From Streptomyces scabiei 87.22 (GTDB lineage: Bacteria > Actinomycetota > Actinomycetes > Streptomycetales > Streptomycetaceae), in contig NC_013929.1 in NCBI RefSeq assembly GCF_000091305.1, positions 6,696,001 through 6,760,000 of the forward strand: 64,000 nucleotides of DNA, written 5' to 3'. Shown in pieces: positions 58,161-64,000 of the stretch; within the stretch, counting starts at the first letter, position 1, and each line of letters starts with the position of its first letter. Under the pieces are notes generated by a model, which was not told the origin of the DNA, ran no database searches, and saw only the letters and a program-made list of their open reading frames with translations. The translations under genes were made by a program, and so were the position numbers.

Positions 58161-60430
58161 CCGCACCTTTGACCTTCGGCCGCCCGTTCGTCCTCCAGCG
58201 CGACCACGACGTCTCAGGCGTGTCCGGCGTCGGCATCGTCGCTGACGGCTGCTGCTGGCCTGACGGCACCGTCGCGATCCGGTGGCGGGGTGACAAGCCG
58301 TCCACCGTGTTCTGGGACCGCCTCGACGACGCGATAGCCGTCCACGGCCACGGCGGCAGCACGCGGGTCGTCTGGGCCGGCGACCTCCAGGCCCTCACCC
58401 GGGTCGTGGGTCAGGCTGTGGCCGACGCTGCTGAAGCAGCCGACGTACCCCCGCACCTGCTCAGGCCCGAGGCCGAACGCGCAGTTCTGCGGCGACAGAT
58501 CGAGCAGGCCATCCAAACAGTGCAGGACGGTGAGCCAGCCCCTGTCGAGGCCAGTGACCATCGCATCGTCGACGCGGTCATGCCGATCGCTCACCACCTC
58601 CAGGAGCAGCGGGACCGCGCCCGGAACACGGCTGGCCGGGCCTACCTGCTCGCCGACCGCTGGCAAGCGGCACATGGAGCGGCGCAGTTCCTCGTCCGGG
58701 CCGCCGGCGCCGAACTCCGCGACGTCCTCGACGAGTGCGCCCACGAGAACTCTGAGGACTGCGGGCGGAACGGGGTCGATGGCGATGAGGGATCGGGCTG
58801 CGTCGAGTGGGCCGTGCAGCGGGCCATCGCGGCGGATCTCAGGGTGGAAAACCGGACGCTCCGCGAGAAGCTCGCCGCGCGGGGCGCGACCGAGGCTACG
58901 GCCGAGTGTCCCGCGAAGTACCACAGCGCCGACGGCTTTCTGGCGCCCCCACGGCCGTGCATCCGGCCTGTGCAGCACGATGGCGACCACATCGACGAGC
59001 GCGGCTTCCACTGGTCCGTAGCCGTGTACCCGGCCGCCCTGCCGGATCCCAAGCGCGACCGGATCCCCGACCCACTGGCGTTCGTAGAGGTGCGGGACCC
59101 CTGTCCGTACTGCGAGGGCTGCCCGCTCGTCCCGCGTCACGAGTGGGACGCGCACATGCGTGCGCAGCACCCCGAGATCGATCGGCAGACGGCGCACGCC
59201 TGCCCGCCCCTCGGCTCCGGACTCATGCCGTGCTGCGGCCGCACCCCGTTCGAGGCGACCGGCGAGCGGCTGGCGATGGACCCGCGCCTGGTCACCTGCC
59301 AGGGCGTCAATGGGACCGAAGGCTGTGACCATCGCTGCTCGTGCGGCCACCCGCAGATCGGCCACAGCATCCTGAACGGCTACTGCTTCCAGTGCGCCGC
59401 GGTCTGCCCGCACGACGACGGCCACCACCCCGGAGGCTGTCCGGACACCGCTACGGGCGACACCGAGGTGGACACGCGAGTGGACAGAATCGCGCCCGAT
59501 AGCGCGAACTGGCACGTCAGCCAGGGTGCTGAAGAGGACAGTCCGGAGGACACATCCACCGACCAGGCAGCGCCGAGTGAGCCATACGCCGCCCGCGTCG
59601 TCGACGCCATCGTGCCCGCCCTCACGGCAAACGGTGAGTGGCTCTCGCCCTTCACCCGGGGCGTGATCGCCCGTGCAGTACTCGATGCCCTCAGGCCCGA
59701 ACTCGCCCAGGCGGCCCGGCTGGAGGCCGCCCTCATCGAACAGGAGCGCCTCGCCGCCGAGGTGAACCGGCTCGGCGACTGGTGCCGCGCCATGATCCGG
59801 CGGGCCGAGACAGCCGAAGCGGATCGCGACTGCTGGCACGACGAACTGGTGACCAACGAGGCCGACCGCGTCGCCGCTGTCCGCCGCGCGGAGCAGGCCG
59901 AGACCACACTCGCCGAGACGCACCAGATCATCAGCCTGCAGAAGGACCTCATCGGCTCGCTGCGGTCCATCGTCGCGACCGCCATGACCGACCGCGAGGA
60001 CCAGGTCGTGCGCGGTGAGGCGTGCGCCCGGTGCGGCCGAGACCACATGGCCGACCTGGAGACCGCGATCCGCGAGGCGGACGTCGAGTACCAGACGGCG
60101 TTCCCGCCCACCGCCGACGGCCCGGCACGCCCCGGCCGGCTGCCCGACGACGCCCACCGCACCCCACGTCAGCGCGCCTACGAGGCCGTGCAGAACCACA
60201 TCGACAGCCTCGGCAACTCCCTTCCGTCCACCAAGGCCGGGCGGTCCGCGCACATCTGGATCGCCGTGAACCGGGCGCTCGAAGCCGCCGGCCACAAGGC
60301 CGCCCCCGACGAACCCCAGGAGTCCGCCGACAAACCGGTGGCCCCCCCTCACGAGCAGTACCGGTTCGCCACCACCTGGGCCGAGTACAACGCGGGCCGC
60401 AAGGCCGCCTCTCAGCGAGAGGGGCGCTGA
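58157..60430 (+). CDS. Large modular phage protein with several Cys/His clusters
   Basis: 757 aa, ATG start overlapping the glycosyltransferase stop. It looks assembled from parts that also occur as separate small proteins in actinobacterial elements. These are a beta-type module (GTVAIRWRGDKPSTVFWDRLDDAIAVHGHGGSTRVVWAGD, residues 35-75), a helical stretch with a Cys pair, RDPCPYCEGCPLVPRHEWDAHM, a CCGRTPFE...GCDHRCSCGHPQIGHSILNGYCFQCAAVCPHDDGHH zinc-rich segment (about 355-425), a coiled coil (about 515-620) and a final helical part. No catalytic motif seen. Function unknown. Confidence 0.72.
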   Translation: MTAPLTFGRPFVLQRDHDVSGVSGVGIVADGCCWPDGTVAIRWRGDKPSTVFWDRLDDAIAVHGHGGSTRVVWAGDLQALTRVVGQAVADAAEAADVPPHLLRPEAERAVLRRQIEQAIQTVQDGEPAPVEASDHRIVDAVMPIAHHLQEQRDRARNTAGRAYLLADRWQAAHGAAQFLVRAAGAELRDVLDECAHENSEDCGRNGVDGDEGSGCVEWAVQRAIAADLRVENRTLREKLAARGATEATAECPAKYHSADGFLAPPRPCIRPVQHDGDHIDERGFHWSVAVYPAALPDPKRDRIPDPLAFVEVRDPCPYCEGCPLVPRHEWDAHMRAQHPEIDRQTAHACPPLGSGLMPCCGRTPFEATGERLAMDPRLVTCQGVNGTEGCDHRCSCGHPQIGHSILNGYCFQCAAVCPHDDGHHPGGCPDTATGDTEVDTRVDRIAPDSANWHVSQGAEEDSPEDTSTDQAAPSEPYAARVVDAIVPALTANGEWLSPFTRGVIARAVLDALRPELAQAARLEAALIEQERLAAEVNRLGDWCRAMIRRAETAEADRDCWHDELVTNEADRVAAVRRAEQAETTLAETHQIISLQKDLIGSLRSIVATAMTDREDQVVRGEACARCGRDHMADLETAIREADVEYQTAFPPTADGPARPGRLPDDAHRTPRQRAYEAVQNHIDSLGNSLPSTKAGRSAHIWIAVNRALEAAGHKAAPDEPQESADKPVAPPHEQYRFATTWAEYNAGRKAASQREGR

Positions 60431-60433
60431 TCC

Positions 60434-60715
60434 ATGCCCACGCACCAGACCGTGGATGCCCTCCTCGACGCCTACGCCGACCGAGGCAGAATCCTCGCGC
60501 GCGTCCAGGCCCTGGCCGAGGCTGTCCTCAACAGCCCCCGCTCCGACCCTGAGCGGCGCCAAGCCCGCGGCTTCGCCCACCAGGTCAGCGTGGCGATCCG
60601 GCCGACCACCCACGAACGGCCGTGCGCCTTCGACATGCACCACAACGCGCACACCTACCCGTACGGGCCCGGCGAGAGCGCCTGCTACTGCCCCGGCCTC
60701 CCGGAGAGGTCCTGA
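60434..60715 (+). CDS. Small His/Cys-containing phage protein (93 aa)
   Basis: ATG 60434, 3 nt after the previous stop. Helical N-terminus (VDALLDAYADRGRILARVQALAEAVLNS), then RPCAFDMHHNAHTYPYGPGESACYCPG, a possible zinc site. It is separated by 1 nt from the next gene. Not assigned. Confidence 0.65.
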   Translation: MPTHQTVDALLDAYADRGRILARVQALAEAVLNSPRSDPERRQARGFAHQVSVAIRPTTHERPCAFDMHHNAHTYPYGPGESACYCPGLPERS

Positions 60716-60716
60716 C

Positions 60717-60983
60717 GTGGCGCGCCGAATCAGGGCCGCCAGCGTGGAGCGGCTCCTCACCGACCAGGGCCATGAGTTCTCCGAGTTCGAGGGAGGCGAG
60801 TGGGACCCCGGCTTCCGCGTCGCCCAGGCCGGCCCCCGCCGCACGCACGTCTTCTACGACGGGCCCGGAGAGGCAGACCAACTGGCTGCCATCACCGACG
60901 AGCTGCGCGCCGCCGGGTACCACGTCGTCCCCAGCCAGCAGGACCGCGGTGGGCGCCGACGCCTGGAGGTGACCCGGCCGTGA
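60717..60983 (+). CDS. Hypothetical phage protein (88 aa)
   Basis: GTG start, 1 nt after the previous stop. EGGEWDPGFRVAQAGPRRTHVFYDGPGEADQLAAITDELRAAGYHVVPSQQ is an alpha/beta pattern found in many Streptomyces elements. It overlaps the methylase by 4 nt. Confidence 0.66.
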   Translation: MARRIRAASVERLLTDQGHEFSEFEGGEWDPGFRVAQAGPRRTHVFYDGPGEADQLAAITDELRAAGYHVVPSQQDRGGRRRLEVTRP

Positions 60984-61807
60984 AGTCGCCCGTCCCGTAC
61001 TTCGGTTCCAAACAGCGTCTCGCCCCGTGGATCGCGTCGCTGCTGCCGCGCCATGACCACTACGTCGAGCCCTTCTGCGGGGGCCTATCCGTGCTCTTCG
61101 CCAAGCGCCCGTCGCGCATGGAGACCGTCAACGACCTCGACAGCGAGCTGATGACGTTCTGGCGCGTGCTGCGCGACCACCCTGACGAACTGCTGCGCGT
61201 GTGCATGCTCACCCCCCATAGCCGCACCGAGCTCGCCGCGACGTGGGAGCCGACCGAGGGCGACCTCGAACTGGCCCGCCGCATCTGGTGCCGCCTCGCC
61301 CAAGGCCGTTCCGGAACCCTGCGGAACACCGGCTGGCGGCACTACATCGACCCCGCCGGTTCGGTCACCTCGATGCCGGGCTACCTCGAGGCCTACACCC
61401 TCCGGCTCGCTGCAGCTGCGGAACGCCTCCACACCGTCTCGCTGGAGTGCCTGCCCGCGCTCACGCTGATCGGGAAGTACGGGTCCCAGCCCGATGTGCT
61501 GCTGTACGCCGATCCGCCTTACCTGGGCACGACGCGGGGCTGGGGCCGTAACTACCGGCATGAGCTGAAGACCGAGGGAGAGCACCGGGAACTGGCGGAC
61601 GCACTCGCCGACTGCGCGGCAACGGTCGTGCTCTCCGGCTACAACTCGCCGCTCTACGACGAGCTGTACACCGATTGGCACCGGTACGAGCAGCCGACCA
61701 TGACCGGCAACGCCAAGGGCGACCGGGCCCGCACCGAAGTGCTCTGGTCCAACCGGCCGCTGTCGGCGCAGGCCGACCTCTTCACACAGGAGGTGACCCG
61801 GCCGTGA
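60980..61807 (+). CDS. D12-class DNA adenine N6-methyltransferase
   Basis: 275 aa, GTG start. SPVPYFGSKQRLAPWIASLLP and YVEPFCGGLSVLFAKRP bind S-adenosylmethionine, and YADPPYLGTTRGWG has the catalytic DPPY. This is the Dam/D12 family. No cognate restriction gene is adjacent, so it is a solitary methylase that may protect phage DNA or modulate expression. Recognition sequence not predictable. It overlaps neighbours by 4 nt on both sides. Confidence 0.93.
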   Translation: MKSPVPYFGSKQRLAPWIASLLPRHDHYVEPFCGGLSVLFAKRPSRMETVNDLDSELMTFWRVLRDHPDELLRVCMLTPHSRTELAATWEPTEGDLELARRIWCRLAQGRSGTLRNTGWRHYIDPAGSVTSMPGYLEAYTLRLAAAAERLHTVSLECLPALTLIGKYGSQPDVLLYADPPYLGTTRGWGRNYRHELKTEGEHRELADALADCAATVVLSGYNSPLYDELYTDWHRYEQPTMTGNAKGDRARTEVLWSNRPLSAQADLFTQEVTRP

Positions 61808-62052
61808 AGTTCTTCGTGGTCGTCGAGGAGCCGGTGCAGGTCATCGCGGCCGAGCTCGGCACGCTCGCCGCCCTGACCTCTCACCTGCGAGCTGAGCTTG
61901 CCGAGCGTCTCGAACAGCCGGCCGACACGATCCGGCTCGGTGACCTCCGCGGCTTCCCCCTGGTCGCCGACCCGCAGATTCCCGTCGGCGAGGTGCACCT
62001 GCGCCCGTTCCCCTACCCGCCCCAGTCCGACCAGAAGGTACCCGCACCGTGA
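61804..62052 (+). CDS. Hypothetical phage protein (82 aa)
   Basis: GTG start. KFFVVVEEPVQVIAAELGTLAALTSHLRAELAERLEQPADTIRLGD is a beta-alpha pattern; the rest is Pro-rich. It overlaps both neighbours by 4 nt. Not assigned. Confidence 0.62.
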   Translation: MKFFVVVEEPVQVIAAELGTLAALTSHLRAELAERLEQPADTIRLGDLRGFPLVADPQIPVGEVHLRPFPYPPQSDQKVPAP

Positions 62053-62258
62053 CCACGCTCGTACCCGAACCGGCGACCACCACCAACGGCCACGGCGACG
62101 ACCTGTCCCACGGGGTGTGCGACTGCGACGAGGACACCGCGCTGTGCGGCACCGACGTGACCGGCGTGCCGTGGGCGACCAAGGATGACGAGTCGGACAA
62201 CCTCTGCATCGTCTGCGTGGACCTCGTAGAGCTGCCGTGCCCGAGGTGCGGACAGTGA
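62049..62258 (+). CDS. Cys-rich small protein (69 aa)
   Basis: GTG start. CDCDEDTALCGTDVTG and NLCIVCVDLVELPCPRCG supply four Cys pairs, probably a zinc-binding domain. This pattern is frequent in Streptomyces plasmids and phages. Function unknown. Confidence 0.65.
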   Translation: MTTLVPEPATTTNGHGDDLSHGVCDCDEDTALCGTDVTGVPWATKDDESDNLCIVCVDLVELPCPRCGQ

Positions 62259-62560
62259 CCGCGCACCCGGGCGACGTGATCGCCCAGCACCCGACCGTGC
62301 TGGAGGCCGCGCTCGCTGTCGCCGATGCTGACCACCGCGACCGGCACGGCCCCGAGAACTCCGTCAGCCCCTGGTACATGGCGCCCGGCGGTCCGACCGA
62401 CCACATCTACCTCAACTGCCCCGGCCTGCAACGGTCACTCCGCCCCGGCGAGGAGCCTCAGCAGGGCTCGGGCGCCCTCTACCCCGATGGCACAGACGTG
62501 TGCGGCTGGTGCGCACGCATCTGGCGAGCACGGCGAAGCAAGGAGAACAGCGATGGCTGA
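62255..62560 (+). CDS. Hypothetical phage protein (101 aa)
   Basis: GTG start in a GTGA overlap. HPTVLEAALAVADADHRDRHGPENSVSPWYMAPGG and the C-terminal CGWCARIWRARR with a CxxC. Followed by an AAGGAG site for the next gene. Not assigned. Confidence 0.62.
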   Translation: MTAHPGDVIAQHPTVLEAALAVADADHRDRHGPENSVSPWYMAPGGPTDHIYLNCPGLQRSLRPGEEPQQGSGALYPDGTDVCGWCARIWRARRSKENSDG

Positions 62561-63053
62561 AGTGGTGCGGTACCGCAGGAGGCCGGTGGCCGTCGACACG
62601 ATCCAGTGGACCGGCGACAACGAGGCCGAGGTGCAGGCGTTCACCGGCCGCGCCAACTTCTACGCCCTCGACCCCGCCGACCCGGAGAACAGCGACGACC
62701 CGGCCGCCACCGCCACGGTCTTCGACAACCTGCACAGCACCTGGGTCCTCGTGTACACCGGACAGCACATCGTGCGCGGCGTGAAGCGCGAGTACTACCC
62801 GATCGCCGAGGACGTCCTCGCCAAGACGTACGAGCCGGCCGACACGGAGGCGCGGCCGACGCGGGAGCGGTGGCACCTGGAGTACCTCCCGGCGGACCGG
62901 TGGGTGCAGCTCACCCGCTCCATGAACGACCGGCAGGCCGCAGTCGAGGCCCGGGCCCGCCGCCAGGAGCGGCATCCGGACCTCGGCATTCGCATCGTCC
63001 GTGCCGCCACCTCGTACACCGTCGAGGCGGAGGCCGCCGATGCAGACGCTTGA
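62553..63053 (+). CDS. Phage protein with VVRYRRRPVAVDTIQWTGDN start (166 aa)
   Basis: ATG start with AAGGAG 8 nt upstream. The N-terminal part (RYRRRPVAVDTIQWTGDNEAEVQAFTG...LVYTGQHIVRG) is a widespread phage protein type that I recognise from annotations but not by function. The C-terminal half is charged. It overlaps the next gene by 14 nt. Confidence 0.75.
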   Translation: MAEVVRYRRRPVAVDTIQWTGDNEAEVQAFTGRANFYALDPADPENSDDPAATATVFDNLHSTWVLVYTGQHIVRGVKREYYPIAEDVLAKTYEPADTEARPTRERWHLEYLPADRWVQLTRSMNDRQAAVEARARRQERHPDLGIRIVRAATSYTVEAEAADADA

Positions 63054-63651
63054 CGGCCTGGTCGCCGACCTCGTCGACCGGTACACCGGCACCGACACGC
63101 ACCCCGGTGACGAGGGCCCCGGCCTGATTCTCCGGCTCGACACGTTCGGCTGGCGTACCCGGCAGCCGGCCGACGGCGGCCACGCCCCGCCCGGCTCCCG
63201 GCCGCCCACCTCCCTGGAGGCCGTGTCCTGGTCGCAGCGCATCAAGACCGAAGCGGTCGCCCTCGACGCCGAACTCCGCGGCTCGTCGCACACGCAGCCC
63301 TGGTTCCGGGCGCTCCGTGCGATTCCGCCCGGCGCCGAGAACGCCGGCCGGGGGCCGGAGGTGGCGCGGCTGGTCGGCATGTGGCACGGGACGGTGCTGA
63401 CGGTCCTCGGCTTGCGCGGCCCGTCGGTGCACTTCCGGCATGCGCTGTGTCTGGCGTGCGAGCAGCGCACCGTGTACGGGCGCGCGGACGCCGACCGGCC
63501 CCGGGCGTGGTGCGTCAACGACGCCTGCGAGGACGGCGACACCGGCCAGCCAGCCCGGTACGAGGGGTCCCGCCTGTATCTGCTGACGGCCTACAGGGGT
63601 GCGGTGCAGGTGGCTGCCGAGGCCCGGGCGGGCGCGGAAAACGTCGACTGA
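63040..63651 (+). CDS. Phage DUF7341-like protein (203 aa)
   Basis: ATG start. LDGLVADLVDRYTGTDTHPGDEGPGLILRLD and a Cys-rich segment LCLACEQRTVYGRADADRPRAWCVNDACEDG are the visible features. I recall similar genes in actinophages, but the family name is uncertain. Last gene before a new promoter. Confidence 0.65.
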   Translation: MQTLDGLVADLVDRYTGTDTHPGDEGPGLILRLDTFGWRTRQPADGGHAPPGSRPPTSLEAVSWSQRIKTEAVALDAELRGSSHTQPWFRALRAIPPGAENAGRGPEVARLVGMWHGTVLTVLGLRGPSVHFRHALCLACEQRTVYGRADADRPRAWCVNDACEDGDTGQPARYEGSRLYLLTAYRGAVQVAAEARAGAENVD

Positions 63652-63675
63652 TTCAAAGAAAGTACGACCCAGGTC

Positions 63676-63704
63676 TTGTGGTTGCTAGTACATTCTCGTA
63701 CTCT
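63676..63704 (+). promoter_or_regulatory. Phage promoter with 10-bp direct repeat
   Basis: TTGTGG (63676), a 17-bp spacer and TACTCT (63699). The repeat CTAGTACATT CTCGTACTCT (63685-63704) overlaps the -10, and AGAAAGTACGA lies just upstream (63657). Transcription would start near ATG 63711, but the better coding frame starts at 63745 with GAAGGGGGG upstream. The layout matches 43499. Confidence 0.6.
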
Positions 63705-63744
63705 TTTCTTATGGGTCGCACCGGGCGGCCCGAAGGGGGGCGTC

Positions 63745-64000
63745 ATGAATGTGCAGCTCAACCGCGCAATCACCGTCGCCGACTACCTCGTGCAGCGAGG
63801 TCTCCCCGCCGACTGGCGTTTCGGCTCGTGGCTGGGCCGGGTGGCGGCGGAGATCTACCGCGACACCTACCGGCACGAGCCGTTCAAGGCGTTCCGCGTG
63901 ATCAACGACCACGTCCGTCCCGTGTGCGCCTACGCCGCCGGTGAGAGCCACGTGCTCAGCGAGGCATGGGACCGGTACGGCCGGTTCGCCGTCAGTCGGC
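63745..64000 (+). CDS. Phage protein, incomplete at window end
   Basis: ATG start with GAAGGGGGG 7 nt upstream; 85 codons are visible. VQLNRAITVADYLVQRGLPADWRFGSWLGRVAAEIYRDTYRHEPFKAFRVINDHVRPVCAYAAGE resembles small DNA-binding or antirepressor-like phage proteins, but the fragment is too short to assign. Confidence 0.6.
   Translation, partial: MNVQLNRAITVADYLVQRGLPADWRFGSWLGRVAAEIYRDTYRHEPFKAFRVINDHVRPVCAYAAGESHVLSEAWDRYGRFAVSR

Larger units (their letters stand above)
40231..64000 (+). mobile_element. Integrated phage-like element in comEC (right end outside window)
   Basis: The left junction is defined by the break in comEC at about 40,231, followed by a large serine integrase, divergent XRE regulators and a long rightward block of overlapping small genes. 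The block has phage-type content: RusA-like resolvase, Gp37/Gp68 protein, WhiB-like regulator and D12 methylase. I see no structural, packaging, lysis or conjugation genes in the 23.8 kb visible. Prophage is more likely than an AICE/ICE, but the window does not settle it. attR is not visible, so the core cannot be defined. Confidence 0.85.

Noticed and set aside
58214..60844. An 876-codon open frame antisense to the modular phage protein
   Set aside because: It ignores the overlapping start/stop chain of the rightward operon and has shadow composition.
63711..63944. Leaderless gene starting at ATG 63711, MGRTGRPEGGRHE...
   Set aside because: After a few residues it becomes an Arg/Pro-rich shadow; the frame from 63745 has balanced composition and a ribosome-binding site.
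40231..64000. Conjugative (AICE) rather than phage element
   Set aside because: No FtsK/TraB-type translocase or Rep protein is seen in 23.8 kb, while RusA, Gp37/Gp68, WhiB and small overlapping genes favour phage; left open pending the right part.

Overview
The window is chromosomal DNA of very high GC content with actinobacterial codon bias. Its core gene order is rne-rplU-rpmA-obg-proB-proA-nadD-LCP-rsfS-tRNA-Ala-leuS-degV-comEA-comEC. I recognise this order from Streptomyces, so the source is almost certainly a Streptomyces or a very close relative. All assignments come from reading the sequence; no database search was run.

Positions 1-40,230 are host core. A collagen-like surface protein and a divergent family-2 glycosyltransferase come first, then a repeat-rich membrane-like protein, a DUF2344-type protein, RNase E/G, ribosomal proteins L21 and L27, and the Obg GTPase. 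An IS30-family insertion sequence (about 12,111-13,458) sits inside the loop of what was a 16-bp terminator hairpin between obg and a convergent CDP-glycerol glycerophosphotransferase-like gene. Proline synthesis (proB, proA), a pair of paralogous single-pass membrane proteins, an M48 protease, two tiny membrane proteins, nadD, a divergent LCP-family protein, rsfS and a histidine phosphatase follow. Two identical tRNA-Ala(GGC) genes bracket two zinc-ribbon mini-genes. A NuoF-like flavoprotein/ferredoxin fusion is overlapped by a ferric-reductase-like membrane protein. leuS carries an apparent attenuator: a 12-residue leader peptide with three consecutive Leu codons, followed by an intrinsic terminator. 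A DegV protein, comEA and comEC close the host section. Several host genes show a TANNNT element 6-8 nt before the start codon, which suggests leaderless mRNAs.

Positions 40,231-64,000 (continuing beyond the window) are an integrated phage-like element. comEC is cut immediately after its metallo-beta-lactamase HHG motif, and a large serine integrase begins about 50 bp later. Next come a leftward membrane protein, divergent XRE-type regulators, and a long rightward block of mostly overlapping small genes. Recognisable members are two LuxR-type HTH proteins, a RusA-like resolvase, a winged-helix protein, a Gp37/Gp68 (three-Cys) protein, a coiled-coil/membrane/lipoprotein cassette, a WhiB-like regulator, a hyaluronan/cellulose-synthase-like glycosyltransferase and a D12-class adenine methyltransferase. 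No capsid, tail, portal, terminase or lysis gene is visible, so they must lie to the right if this is a complete prophage. Two promoters of the same layout (TTGTGG, 17 bp, TANNNT), and four 10-bp direct-repeat motifs containing GTA(C), mark the regulator region and the right end of the window; these are good candidates for the immunity regulon.
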